This document shows, piece by piece, positions 38,663 through 49,344 of a DNA stretch of 64,000 bases. The DNA is from Parolsenella catena (GTDB lineage: Bacteria; Actinomycetota; Coriobacteriia; Coriobacteriales; Atopobiaceae), in assembly GCF_003966955.1 (NCBI RefSeq), contig NZ_AP019367.1:1674001-1738000 (forward strand), read 5' to 3'. The position numbers and the translations under genes were made by a program. Numbering within the stretch: position 1 is the first letter of the stretch; the number at the start of each line of letters is the position of its first letter. Below the pieces are notes generated by a model. The model worked only from the letters and a program-made list of their open reading frames with translations, did no database searches and had not been told where the DNA came from.

Positions 38663-38691
38663 AATATACGCTCCCGCCCCGCCGCCCGCAA
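38663..38691 (-). promoter_or_regulatory. rRNA operon promoter
   Basis: Minus-strand TTGCGG (38686-38691), 17-base GC-rich spacer, TATATT (38663-38668), about 255 bases upstream of the 16S 5' end. Confidence 0.6.
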
Positions 38692-38746
38692 GGGGCGCGG
38701 GGCGCCTCCACGGCTTGCACACAACTCGGGGGGCGGGGGCACAAGC

Positions 38747-38782
38747 GGAGGGGCGCCGGGGCGATGCCCCCGGCGCCCCTCC
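38747..38782 (-). terminator. Strong hairpin between phosphohexomutase-like gene and rRNA promoter
   Basis: Arms GGAGGGGCGCCGGGGC / GCCCCCGGCGCCCCTCC around a three-base loop, nearly perfect. It would end transcription from the upstream gene before the rRNA promoter, although there is no T-tract. Confidence 0.6.
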
Positions 38783-38824
38783 CTGGGTGGGACCAGACGA
38801 ACCCGTCCCCTTTGGCGCCCCTCG

Positions 38825-38838
38825 ACACATATATGTGT
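38825..38838. promoter_or_regulatory. AT-rich perfect palindrome
   Basis: ACACATATATGTGT, a 14-bp perfect palindrome six bases after the phosphohexomutase-like stop codon and about 135 bases upstream of the rRNA -35 element, in otherwise GC-rich DNA. A protein-binding site is possible; the owner is unknown. Confidence 0.35.
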
Positions 38839-38844
38839 GCGCGC

Positions 38845-40254
38845 TTACTCGTCGCCCCTCGACAACGGCGAACGAGCAAGCTCGGCTGCGGCGGCCAGCA
38901 GCTCATCCCTCATGGCCCTCGTCGGCGCCTCGGCGGCGAGCAGGGCCGTCGGCCCCGCTGGGGAAGGGGCCACCAAAACCCAGGCTCCCTCCGGAAGCGC
39001 GAGCCTCAGACAATGAGATGGATGCGACACGCCCTCAACCTTCAGCCCCGCGATTGATGGCGGGTTGATTCCCGGAAGCGCAACCCTCAGCATCTGAGCC
39101 TCGCCGGCCCCAAGCGAGAGCTCACGACGCCCATACTCCATATGACCCAGTGTCTCGTCCAACTCAGAGGCCATAGCCGAGAGGGGCCTCCCGTCCCTGG
39201 CAATTGCGTCCATCAGCATGACGGCGGCGCCCAGGGCGTCCCTATCCAGACCAATCTCCGGAATTCCTATCCCACCAACAGCATCCCCGGCACACAAAGT
39301 GTCACCGATCGCCATCTCCTCTCGCATCCAGGCATAGCCCACGGGCGTGACGGTCAGCGAAAGGCCAAGCCTCTCGGCCTGGCGACGAACGATGGAGCTC
39401 ACGAAGATGGGCGCGATCATTCGACCGCTACGATTCCTGCAGTTCACGAGATAGTCCATAAGCAAGGCAAGCGTCTTGTGGGGGCTCACGTAGTTGCCCC
39501 GCTCATCAACGAGCGCAATCCGCTCTCCTGCTCCGTCGATCGCAATGCCGTAGGCTGCACCGTTGTCGACTACGGCCTGCTCGCAGTCATCAATCCACGG
39601 TTCGGCGGCCTCGGGGTGAACGCCCGCAAAGTCCTCTGCCCCGTCTCCGTGGATCTCTATGACACGAGCCCCGAGCGCCGAGAACGCCCTACACGCATAA
39701 GACGTCTGCGCTCCATACATCGGATCGCATACAACGATGGGGGCAGACTCCGCAATCCGGTTGCCCTCGACGAGAGAGAAAACGCGCTCTAGGTAGGGGG
39801 TCATGAGGTCGACAGCTTTCGCCTCTCCCCTACCTACGGGAAGCTCGGGAACGATGTAGGACTCAATGAGATTTGTGTCCTCAGTCGTTGCGGCAGAGCC
39901 ATCCGCGGAGCAAATGCGTATGCCGAAATAATCGGCCGGCTTGTTGCCAGCCGTGAGCATGACTCCGGCAACAGCCTCGCGATCGGCGCGAACCTCCTCC
40001 GTGAGCACGCAAGCTGGACAGTGTGCATCGCTCACACGAGCAGCTATTCCGTAGGAGGCAATGACCTCACCCATCTCGCGGGCGATGGCCAAGGAGAGCG
40101 GACGCGTGTCGTAGCCAATGACGATTGTCGACTCGGGAAATCTCTCCCTCGTAAGCCTGCCAAGGGCATCGGCAATCCGAAGCGCATCCTCATGGGGATC
40201 GCCCTCGTCCATGCGCACGCACCAGGCATCCCCAAGGAAGTTAATGACGCTCAT
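38845..40254 (-). CDS. Phosphohexomutase-fold protein with degenerate active site
   Basis: 469 residues with the alpha-D-phosphohexomutase architecture (GYDTRPLSLAIAREMGEVIASYGI, then MLTAGNKPADYFGIRI, CDPMYGAQ, AIDGAGERIALVDERG, AVGGIGIPEIG). The catalytic loop, normally TASHNP with the phosphoserine, reads TAGNKP (101-106), so Ser and His are missing. The metal loop, normally DGDxDR, reads DGAGER (240-245), losing two aspartates. Ordinary mutase activity is therefore unlikely. ATG at 40254 with GGAGG eight bases upstream. It follows galU after a terminator. It may be regulatory or have another activity. Confidence 0.8.
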   Translation of the reverse strand: MSVINFLGDAWCVRMDEGDPHEDALRIADALGRLTRERFPESTIVIGYDTRPLSLAIAREMGEVIASYGIAARVSDAHCPACVLTEEVRADREAVAGVMLTAGNKPADYFGIRICSADGSAATTEDTNLIESYIVPELPVGRGEAKAVDLMTPYLERVFSLVEGNRIAESAPIVVCDPMYGAQTSYACRAFSALGARVIEIHGDGAEDFAGVHPEAAEPWIDDCEQAVVDNGAAYGIAIDGAGERIALVDERGNYVSPHKTLALLMDYLVNCRNRSGRMIAPIFVSSIVRRQAERLGLSLTVTPVGYAWMREEMAIGDTLCAGDAVGGIGIPEIGLDRDALGAAVMLMDAIARDGRPLSAMASELDETLGHMEYGRRELSLGAGEAQMLRVALPGINPPSIAGLKVEGVSHPSHCLRLALPEGAWVLVAPSPAGPTALLAAEAPTRAMRDELLAAAAELARSPLSRGDE

Positions 40255-40280
40255 GAAAGCATCCTCCGTGTATGGGCATG

Positions 40281-40315
40281 AAAACGCCCCGTCAGCACCA
40301 GGTGCCGCGGGGCGT
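40281..40315 (-). terminator. Terminator after galU
   Basis: Minus-strand stem ACGCCCCG / CGGGGCGT with inner pairing GGCACC / GGTGC, followed by TTT, between galU and the phosphohexomutase-like gene. Confidence 0.75.
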
Positions 40316-40337
40316 CCGTCAATCGAGAACAGAAAGT

Positions 40338-41225
40338 CTAGCGAACGAGCTTGGCGGCATCGCCCAGGGCCTCGATGAAGGCCTCTCGCGTGCTCGAATC
40401 CTCGAGCGCGGCACGGGCGCAGACTCCAGCCCAGGCAGCGGGCGTTCCCGTATCGCGGCCCTCGTCGACGTCGACGACCAGGGCGTACATCTCCTCGGTG
40501 TCGAGAAGACGAACCATGGCGTCCGTCAGCTGAATCTCGTTGCCCGCGCCCGGCTCCTGCGTGGCAAGGAGATCCATGATGCGAGGCGAGAGCAGGTAAC
40601 GGCCCACGATGAACAGGTGGCTCGGGGCATCCTCCGGCTGGGGCTTCTCGACGAGGCCGCTGATGCGCCACACGGCGCCCGGCTCCTCGGCGGCATCTCC
40701 GGAAATGCACTCGCCGGCGATGATTCCATAGCGAGAAACCTGGTCCTCGGGCACGGCGGCCACGGCAATCACGGAGGCGCCGTTGTGCTCGTCAGAGACC
40801 GCCTTCATGCGGCGGCACATGTCGTGACCGGGCACGAAGTAGTCACCGAGGAGAATGAGGAAGGGCTCACCGTCCATCTCGGGCTCGGCCTGGAGAACGG
40901 CATGGCCCAGACCCAAGGCCTCGTCCTGGTAGACGAAGGAGACGGGAAGCTCGGCGGCGTGCTTCACGGAAGACGCGAGAGCATCCTTGCCGCGAGACTC
41001 GAGCGTCTGCTCCAGGGCGTTGTCCTTGGCAAAGTGCTGCTCGATCGCGGGTTTCTCGTGAGAGTTGACGATAACGACGCCGTTGACGCCATCGACCGCG
41101 AGAGCCTCCTCGACGACCTGCTGAATAACGGGCAGGCCCTGAACGGGGAGAAGCTCCTTGGGGACGGCCTTGGTCGCAGGAAGGAAACGCGTGCCGAGAC
41201 CAGCGGCGGGAATGACTGCCTTCAC
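40338..41225 (-). CDS. galU: UTP-glucose-1-phosphate uridylyltransferase
   Basis: Makes UDP-glucose. 295 residues with the nucleotidyltransferase signature AVIPAAGLGTRFLPATKAVPKELLPV at the N-terminus, and LGLGHAVLQAEP and VEKPQPEDAPSHLFIVGRYLL downstream. The GTG at 41225 places the start right at VKAVIPAAG and has GGAG five bases upstream; longer in-frame starts would add about 36 unlikely residues. Confidence 0.94.
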   Translation of the reverse strand: MKAVIPAAGLGTRFLPATKAVPKELLPVQGLPVIQQVVEEALAVDGVNGVVIVNSHEKPAIEQHFAKDNALEQTLESRGKDALASSVKHAAELPVSFVYQDEALGLGHAVLQAEPEMDGEPFLILLGDYFVPGHDMCRRMKAVSDEHNGASVIAVAAVPEDQVSRYGIIAGECISGDAAEEPGAVWRISGLVEKPQPEDAPSHLFIVGRYLLSPRIMDLLATQEPGAGNEIQLTDAMVRLLDTEEMYALVVDVDEGRDTGTPAAWAGVCARAALEDSSTREAFIEALGDAAKLVR

Positions 41226-41346
41226 GATGGCTCCATTCGTACGTGAGTCCTCGCCGTGCCACAGGCGAGGACTTGAATATCCGACGGTAATCAACCTTGC
41301 AAATAGTACCCGCACGTGAGAAAAGTGGCGCATCCTACATAGAAAC

Positions 41347-41381
41347 AGCGCCAGACGGGCTCAAAATGCCCATCCGGCGCT
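41347..41381 (-). terminator. Terminator of the DtxR-family gene
   Basis: Minus-strand stem AGCGCCGGATGGGC / GCCCGTCTGGCGCT, two mismatches, seven-base loop, followed by GTTTC, 30 bases after the regulator's stop codon. Confidence 0.75.
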
Positions 41382-41410
41382 GCGAAATCCAGTCTATGAA
41401 CGAACGCGAG

Positions 41411-41830
41411 CTACTCCTGCTCCATCGCGACGCCCTGCCGCTTGAGATAGTCGTACAGGCGCCTCGACGTGTCCTGGGACAAGGCGTGCTCCATGAGGCA
41501 TGCCTCCTCGTCCGCGACCTCCTCGTCAACGCCAAGCTCGACAGTCAAAAAAGAGCGCAGCATGCGATGGCGGCCCCAGACCTCGGCGGCGTACGTCTTG
41601 CCCTCCTCGGTGAGCTCCACGCGACCGTATCTGGTCTGGTCGACGAAGCCGCCGTCCTTGAGCGCGGAGAGCGCCTTGTTGACGCTCGCCTTTGTGACGT
41701 TAAGGCGCTCCGACACGTCGACCGAGCGCACCGAGTCCTCGCCCGGGTGCTCGAGCATGACGCAATAGATCGCCTCGAGATAGTCCTCGCCCGCACTCGT
41801 GAGCGCATGTCCCTCGTTTTTAGCCTTCAT
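41411..41830 (-). CDS. DtxR/MntR-family metal-dependent repressor
   Basis: 139 residues. N-terminal winged helix (TSAGEDYLEAIYCVMLEH, VRSVDVSERLNVTKASVNKALSALKDGGFV) and the dimerisation/metal-binding region with RHRMLRSFLTVELGVDEEVADEEACLMEHALS, typical of MntR/IdeR without the SH3 domain. Senses Mn2+ or Fe2+. GGAGG is eight bases before the ATG. No metal transport gene is adjacent, so its targets lie elsewhere. Confidence 0.9.
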   Translation of the reverse strand: MKAKNEGHALTSAGEDYLEAIYCVMLEHPGEDSVRSVDVSERLNVTKASVNKALSALKDGGFVDQTRYGRVELTEEGKTYAAEVWGRHRMLRSFLTVELGVDEEVADEEACLMEHALSQDTSRRLYDYLKRQGVAMEQE

Positions 41831-41894
41831 GTACCGGACCTCCGATGCTCGGGCATAGCCCGGGTTGAAAGTTTACTAGAGCTTACACTATGTC

Positions 41895-42083
41895 CTAGCG
41901 CGTAAAGGCCGCGAAGACGCAGACGAGGGCAATCGCAACTGCGAGAACGACCGAGACGGCAACGATAAGACGCGACCGCGCTTTGCGTCTGAGCATGCGT
42001 TCGTGATATGTCGACCCGGAGCTCGTTCGGTCGTAATCGAAGAACCCAGTCGTCGACGGATCGCGATGGCCCCTGAGGAACAT
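41895..42083 (-). CDS. Small single-pass membrane protein
   Basis: 62 residues, unrecognised. A polar N-terminal part (RGHRDPSTTGFFDYDRTSSGS) and basic RKARSR are followed by one hydrophobic helix (LIVAVSVVLAVAIALVCVFAAF). By the positive-inside rule the N-terminus is cytoplasmic. The ATG is three bases past the murA stop codon with GAGGA in the end of murA, so it is co-transcribed with murA. Confidence 0.65.
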   Translation of the reverse strand: MFLRGHRDPSTTGFFDYDRTSSGSTYHERMLRRKARSRLIVAVSVVLAVAIALVCVFAAFTR

Positions 42084-42085
42084 GG

Positions 42086-43366
42086 CTAGTCCTCGTCAGC
42101 AGCGTCGGGAACGGTATCTCTCCACACGTGAGCGCCAAGGGCGCAGAGCTTGTCAACGAAGTGCTCGTAGCCGCGCTCGATGTGATGGATTGCCGAGACG
42201 GTCGTCTCGCCCTCGGCAACGAGGCCAGAGAGCACGAGCGCCGCACCACCGCGCAGGTCAGGGGACTCAACCTGCGCGCCGGAAAGGCCCTTTACGCCGT
42301 GAACGATTGCGTGGTGTCCCTCAATGCGAATGTTGGCGCCCATGCGGGCAATCTCGCTCGCGAACATGAAGCGGTTCTCGAAGATGTTCTCGGTGATCAC
42401 GCACTGGCCATCCGCCAGGGCAAGCATGGCCATGGTCTGCGCCTGCATGTCGGTGGGAAAGCCGGGGAAGGGGAGCGTCTGGATGTCAACGGCCTTGAGG
42501 CGGCCGCCCGCGGATGCGGTGACGCCATCCTCTTCGCGCTCGATCTTGACGCCCATCGCCTCGTACTTCTTGAGGACGAGGCCAAGGTGCTCGGGCTTGA
42601 ACCCCGTAACGCGGATGGGGCCGCCAGTCATCGCGGCGGCAGCGATGAACGTACCCGCCTCGATGCGGTCACCAACGACAGCATGGGTGACTGGATGAAG
42701 CTCAGAGACGCCCTCGATCTCGATGACGGGCGTGCCGGCACCGGTAATCTTCGCGCCCATCTCGTTGAGCATGTTCGCGAGGTCGACAATCTCTGGTTCG
42801 CGCGCGGCATTGTCAATCGTCGTCGTGCCCTTGGCGTGGACGGAGGCCATGATGAGGTTCTCGGTGGCGCCGACGCTTGCGAACTCAAGCGTCACGTTGG
42901 CACCGATGACGCCGTTGGGCGCGCTCGCGTGAATGTTACCGTGAGCCGTCTCGAACTGAACGCCGAGGGCCTCGAGGCCAAGGATGTGCATGTCGATCTT
43001 GCGGGCACCCAGGTTGCAACCGCCCGGCATTGCCACGATGGCCTTGCCAAAGCGCGCAAGGAGCGGACCGAGGACCGCGGTGGAGGCACGCATCTTGACG
43101 ACGAGGTCATAGGGCGCCTCCCACTTGCTCACATTCGTGGTGTCAATGATGAGCGTGTGCTCGTCCACGACGTCGATGGTTGCCCCAAGACGCTTGAGCA
43201 CCTTGCCCATCACGTGCACGTCAGAGATGTTGGGCACGTTCGTGAGCGTGTTGACGCCAGGAGCCATGATCGTGGCTGCCATGAGCTTGAGGGCGGAGTT
43301 CTTGGCTCCCTCTACGCGGACCTCGCCGGAGACGGGATGCCCACCCTCGACCTTGATGACGTCCAT
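42086..43366 (-). CDS. murA: UDP-N-acetylglucosamine 1-carboxyvinyltransferase
   Basis: First committed step of peptidoglycan synthesis: transfers enolpyruvate from PEP to UDP-GlcNAc. 426 residues; VRVEGAKNSALKLMAA supplies the conserved Lys/Asn, and MPGGCNLGARKIDMHI carries the catalytic cysteine (the fosfomycin-sensitive form). GGAGG is three bases before the ATG. It follows the atp operon after a terminator. Confidence 0.96.
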   Translation of the reverse strand: MDVIKVEGGHPVSGEVRVEGAKNSALKLMAATIMAPGVNTLTNVPNISDVHVMGKVLKRLGATIDVVDEHTLIIDTTNVSKWEAPYDLVVKMRASTAVLGPLLARFGKAIVAMPGGCNLGARKIDMHILGLEALGVQFETAHGNIHASAPNGVIGANVTLEFASVGATENLIMASVHAKGTTTIDNAAREPEIVDLANMLNEMGAKITGAGTPVIEIEGVSELHPVTHAVVGDRIEAGTFIAAAAMTGGPIRVTGFKPEHLGLVLKKYEAMGVKIEREEDGVTASAGGRLKAVDIQTLPFPGFPTDMQAQTMAMLALADGQCVITENIFENRFMFASEIARMGANIRIEGHHAIVHGVKGLSGAQVESPDLRGGAALVLSGLVAEGETTVSAIHHIERGYEHFVDKLCALGAHVWRDTVPDAADED

Positions 43367-43397
43367 GTTCCTCCAACTTTTGTATGCATATGCCAAG

Positions 43398-43424
43398 ATG
43401 GGCGCCCGTCGCCGGACGCCCATC
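43398..43424 (-). terminator. Terminator of the atp operon
   Basis: GATGGGCG / CGCCCATC perfect arms with inner GTC/GAC pairing, 33 bases after the atpC stop codon; only a short T pair follows. Confidence 0.65.
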
Positions 43425-43457
43425 AGGTCTATCCAAAACTCAATTGTAGACGAGCAT

Positions 43458-43886
43458 CTACTCAGATGCCGTCTGCGCACCGGCCTTCTCAAGAAGCAGA
43501 TCGCACCAGGCCATCTTGTTCTCGTAGTAGGCGCGCTGGTGATCGCCCTCCGGGAGGGCATCGCGCTTGGCCTGAGCCTTGTCATGCGTGCGGCGCACCG
43601 TCTCGGCATCGATGTCGTCCGCAGCGCGGGCATGGTCGGCGATGATGACAACGACGTCGTTGCAAATCTCGGCATAGCCACCGGACACCACGACGTCGCG
43701 CTCGTCGCCACCATCCTCGTCAAGACGCTTGATACGCACGACACCATCACCCAGGGCGCAGATCTCTGACGCATGACCCGGAAGGACGCCAAGCTCGCCC
43801 GAATAGGTGACAAGCGTCATCGAGGCACACTTGCCCTCGAACAGCTGCTTGTCAGGCCTCACGAACTTGCAGGTTAGATACCCCAT
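43458..43886 (-). CDS. atpC: ATP synthase F1 epsilon subunit
   Basis: 142 residues. The N-terminal beta-sandwich (LTCKFVRPDKQLFEGKCASMTLVTYSGELGVLPGHA) is typical and the C-terminal helical part is present. It couples rotor and catalytic head. AGGGAAGG lies five bases before the ATG, overlapping the atpD stop region. Last gene of the operon. Confidence 0.95.
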   Translation of the reverse strand: MGYLTCKFVRPDKQLFEGKCASMTLVTYSGELGVLPGHASEICALGDGVVRIKRLDEDGGDERDVVVSGGYAEICNDVVVIIADHARAADDIDAETVRRTHDKAQAKRDALPEGDHQRAYYENKMAWCDLLLEKAGAQTASE

Positions 43887-43897
43887 CCGTGCCTTCC

Positions 43898-46293
<2,396 letters not shown>

Positions 46294-46304
46294 AAGCCGA
46301 TGCC

Positions 46305-47939
46305 TTACGCCTTCCCCTGGTCGTCTGCGGAAGCGGTCGCCGCAGCCTCGGCCTCAAGGTCAGCCTTCCTCGGGTGCTCGAGGAGGAACTGCTTCTTGAA
46401 GCTGGCGATGTGACCCTTCAGACGCTCAGCGGTGTTGTCAGAAATCTTGCTCGTGCGAACCTCGCGGCGCAGCGCCTCGTGACGCTCCTGCATGTAGACG
46501 GCAAGACCGTCACGGAACGGGCAGATCTGGTCGATGTCAAGATCGTCGAGGTAGCCCTCCTTGCCAGCAAACAGGGCAATGATCTGGTCTGCAACGTCAA
46601 GCGCGGAGTAACGGGACTGCTTGAGCAGCTCGGTCATGCGCGCACCGTGCGAGAGCTGGTACTGCGTGGAGGCGTCGAGGTCGGAGCCGAACTGCGCGAA
46701 CGCCTGCTTCTCGGCGTAGCTGGCCAGGTCAAGGCGCAGCGTGCCGGCAACCTGCTTCATGGCCTTGAGCTGGGCGGCACCGCCGACTCGGGACACCGAG
46801 ATGCCCACGTCGACTGCCGGGCGCTGACCCTGGAAGAACAGGTTGGACTGCAGGTAGATCTGGCCATCGGTGATGGAGATCACGTTCGTCGGGATGTAAG
46901 CAGAGACGTCGCCCTCCTGCGTCTCGATGATCGGAAGTGCCGTGAGCGAGCCGCCACCATTGGCGTCGGAAAGCTTGCAGGCACGCTCGAGCAGGCGAGA
47001 GTGCAGGTAGAAGATGTCACCAGGGTAGGCCTCGCGTCCGGGCGGACGGTGCAGCGTAAGCGACATCTGACGGTAGGCCACGGCCTGCTTGGACAGGTCG
47101 TCGTAGATGACGAGCGCGTGCCCGCCGGGGTGCGTGGCGTCCGCGGGGTTGCCGTTGGCGTCGTTGTACATGAAGTACTCGCCGATGGCGGCGCCGGCCA
47201 TGGGCGCGATGTACTGCATAGGAGCAGAGTCCGCGGCCGTGGCGGCAACGATGATCGTCTTGTCAAGAACGCCATGGGCCTTGAGCGTGCCCTTGATGGC
47301 GGCAACCGTGGAGGCCTTCTGGCCGATGGCGACGTACACGCACACCATGTCAGTCTTGGCCTGGTTCACAATCGCGTCGATGGCGATGGCCGTCTTGCCC
47401 GTCTTGCGGTCACCGATGATGAGCTCACGCTGGCCACGTCCGATGGGCACCATGGCGTCAACGGCGAGCAGGCCGGTCTGAACGGGCTCGCAAACCGGCT
47501 GGCGCTCCATGATGCCAGGGGCCTTGAACTCGATGGGACGGCGGGCCGTCGTGTCGATGGGGCCACGGCCGTCGATGGGCTGGCCAAGCGGGTTCACGAC
47601 GCGGCCGAGCATGGCCGGGCCCACGGGGATGTCCATGACGCGGCCGGTGGTACGGACCTCGTCGCCCTCCTTGATGGCGTCGACGTCACCGAACAGGACG
47701 GCGCCGACCTCGGCCTCGTCCAGGTTCTGGGCCAGGCCAAAGACGCTCTTGCCCGACGTGGAGCTGGTGAACTGGAGCAGCTCGCCAGCCATGGCGGTCT
47801 TGAGGCCGGAGATGTGCGCGATGCCGTCTCCCACCTCGGTGACGACAGACGCCTCCTGCTCGTCTACCGTGGCGTTGATCTGCGACAGCTGCTCGCGCAG
47901 CGTGCGCATGATCACCTCGGAGCTGATCTTGTCTGCCAT
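46305..47939 (-). CDS. atpA: ATP synthase F1 alpha subunit
   Basis: 544 residues, with the non-catalytic nucleotide site [15 protein letters not shown] and the [16 protein letters not shown] region. The C-terminal tail ([20 protein letters not shown]) is a little longer than usual. Start overlaps the atpH stop codon by one base. Confidence 0.98.
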   Translation of the reverse strand: MADKISSEVIMRTLREQLSQINATVDEQEASVVTEVGDGIAHISGLKTAMAGELLQFTSSTSGKSVFGLAQNLDEAEVGAVLFGDVDAIKEGDEVRTTGRVMDIPVGPAMLGRVVNPLGQPIDGRGPIDTTARRPIEFKAPGIMERQPVCEPVQTGLLAVDAMVPIGRGQRELIIGDRKTGKTAIAIDAIVNQAKTDMVCVYVAIGQKASTVAAIKGTLKAHGVLDKTIIVAATAADSAPMQYIAPMAGAAIGEYFMYNDANGNPADATHPGGHALVIYDDLSKQAVAYRQMSLTLHRPPGREAYPGDIFYLHSRLLERACKLSDANGGGSLTALPIIETQEGDVSAYIPTNVISITDGQIYLQSNLFFQGQRPAVDVGISVSRVGGAAQLKAMKQVAGTLRLDLASYAEKQAFAQFGSDLDASTQYQLSHGARMTELLKQSRYSALDVADQIIALFAGKEGYLDDLDIDQICPFRDGLAVYMQERHEALRREVRTSKISDNTAERLKGHIASFKKQFLLEHPRKADLEAEAAATASADDQGKA

Positions 47940-48409
47940 TAGTCATCACTTCCAATAAAGGTCGAGGAGAGCGTCTTGCGGATGTTGGCAAGCTGCGCTC
48001 GGACCGAAGCGTCGTAGCGATTGCCGCGAGCCTCGAGCACGACACCGCCGATGATGGACGGGTCAACGCGCTCAACCAGGTATACCGGGGCGTTCAGGTC
48101 CTTCTCGGCCTTGGCAATGACCTTCTCGCGAAGGTCGTCATCCAGGGGGACGGCCGTTGTCACCGTGACGGAGACGGTCTTGTCCTCGCTGTCGAGAATC
48201 TCCTTGTACGTGCGCGCGACGTCGCCGACGAGGTTGAGGTCGTCCTCGGTGCGCATGGCAGCGAGGGTCTCGAGAACCTCAGGCGAGAACTTGAGGGCGT
48301 GGTTCCACTGGACCAGGTCCTTGTTGGCCCTGCCCTCCTGACGCGCGGCATCGATGAGCGCGCGAGCGTACTTCTCGGACTTCTCCTGATCGCTACGCTT
48401 CGTTGTCAT
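47939..48409 (-). CDS. atpH: ATP synthase F1 delta subunit
   Basis: About 156 residues, slightly short of the usual 175-180. [23 protein letters not shown] at the N-terminus and [40 protein letters not shown] at the C-terminus are diagnostic. The ATG at 48409 overlaps the atpF end by 17 bases and has only a weak ribosome-binding site, suggesting coupled translation. Confidence 0.93.
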   Translation of the reverse strand: MTTKRSDQEKSEKYARALIDAARQEGRANKDLVQWNHALKFSPEVLETLAAMRTEDDLNLVGDVARTYKEILDSEDKTVSVTVTTAVPLDDDLREKVIAKAEKDLNAPVYLVERVDPSIIGGVVLEARGNRYDASVRAQLANIRKTLSSTFIGSDD

Positions 48410-48995
48410 GACCGGTGCCCACTTCCGCGAGATACTTCTCGGCCAGCTTGCGCTGGTCCTCCTCGCTGAGGTCGTTGCCAATGATCTTGCTGGCGATCTC
48501 GACGGACAGGTCAACGACAGAGCTCGAGAGCTCGATCATCGCCTTGCGTCGCTCGGAGCTGACGGCGTCGTGGGCCTTGGCCACCGTGGCGGCCGCTTCC
48601 TCCTGCGCCTTGGCGAGGATGCGAGAGCGCTCGGCCTCGGCCTCGCGCTTGGCCTTGGCGACAATCTCGTCGGCCTCGTGACGGGCCTCGGCGATCTGCG
48701 CCTGGTACTCGCGATGCTCCTTCTCGGCGGCAACCTTCTCGTTGGCTGCGGCGTCAAGGTCGTCCTGGATCTTCTGCTGGCGCTTCTCCATCATGCCCAG
48801 GATCGAGGGCCAAGCGAGCTTGGCGAGCACGAACCAGATAACGAGGAAGGCAATGAGGGCGGGGATGAACTCCGCCATCTTGGGAAGCAGAAGGTCGGCA
48901 CCGCTCGGCGCCTCCGCGAATGCGGGCGTCGGGACAAGGGCAGCGAGGGCGGCGATGCCACCTGCGAACCCAAGCCTCTTAGTGTTGCTGTTCAT
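48393..48995 (-). CDS. atpF: ATP synthase F0 b subunit
   Basis: 200 residues. An N-terminal signal-like segment (GGIAALAALVPTPAFAEAP) precedes the membrane helix (FIPALIAFLVIWFVLAKLAW), followed by a long charged coiled coil and a C-terminal delta-binding part. The ATG at 48995 has GGAGG five bases upstream. A cleavable leader before the b-subunit helix is not usual in model bacteria; it may be cleaved or form a second helix. Confidence 0.93.
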   Translation of the reverse strand: MNSNTKRLGFAGGIAALAALVPTPAFAEAPSGADLLLPKMAEFIPALIAFLVIWFVLAKLAWPSILGMMEKRQQKIQDDLDAAANEKVAAEKEHREYQAQIAEARHEADEIVAKAKREAEAERSRILAKAQEEAAATVAKAHDAVSSERRKAMIELSSSVVDLSVEIASKIIGNDLSEEDQRKLAEKYLAEVGTGHDNEA

Positions 48996-49032
48996 TCGTG
49001 CCTCCACTCAGCTGTTCGACGTCTACGTGACC

Positions 49033-49224
49033 TTAGGCGATCAGCGTAACGACGAAGCCGATGAGTGCGAGGGCCTCGACGAATGCGGAGCCCAGGATGA
49101 AGACCGTGAACAGACGGCTCTGCATCTCAGGCTGGCGCGCGATGGCCGACGTGGCGCCATAAGCCGCAAGACCAATGCCGATGCCGGCGCCGATAACACC
49201 AAGACCATAACCGATAGCTCCCAC
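49033..49224 (-). CDS. atpE: ATP synthase F0 c subunit
   Basis: 63 residues, a short c subunit: helix 1 [19 protein letters not shown], polar loop ARQPE, and helix 2 with the ion-binding Glu50 in [13 protein letters not shown]. The residues after Glu are Ala-Leu rather than Ser/Thr and no Gln is in helix 1, which points to H+ rather than Na+. The start is GTG, with AAAGGAGG four bases upstream. Confidence 0.94.
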   Translation of the reverse strand: MGAIGYGLGVIGAGIGIGLAAYGATSAIARQPEMQSRLFTVFILGSAFVEALALIGFVVTLIA

Positions 49225-49241
49225 GATTCCTCCTTTGTTAG

Positions 49242-49268
49242 TCGCCCGACATCTTGTTCCTCGGGCGA
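49242..49268 (-). promoter_or_regulatory. atpE: Hairpin just upstream of atpE
   Basis: Perfect 8-bp arms TCGCCCGA / TCGGGCGA with an 11-base loop, ending about ten bases before the strong atpE ribosome-binding site, inside the 120-base atpB-atpE gap. It may stabilise a processed atpE transcript so that more c subunit is made. Confidence 0.45.
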
Positions 49269-49344
49269 TTCGTGAGCCATGTCTATGCACAGGCGGGCAA
49301 GCCCGCTCGATGCCAAACGAATGCGGCACGTGGCCGCGACCGTC

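Larger units (their letters stand above)
38409..38844. other. Upstream region of the rRNA operon
   Basis: 436 bases between the 16S 5' end and the phosphohexomutase-like gene. From high to low coordinate it holds an AT-rich palindrome (38825-38838), a very strong hairpin (38747-38782), an rRNA promoter (38663-38691) and a leader of about 250 bases with a TATTAT motif near 38545 that may belong to a second promoter. No gene. Confidence 0.6.

Noticed and set aside
41830-41895. DtxR/MntR operator upstream of the DtxR-family gene (GTGTAAGCTCTAGTAAAC)
   Set aside because: Only four of six positions pair between the half-sites and it does not match known DtxR or MntR consensus boxes.
49033-49224. 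Sodium-dependent ATP synthase
   Set aside because: The c subunit lacks the helix-1 glutamine and the Ser/Thr after the essential glutamate that make the Na+ site.
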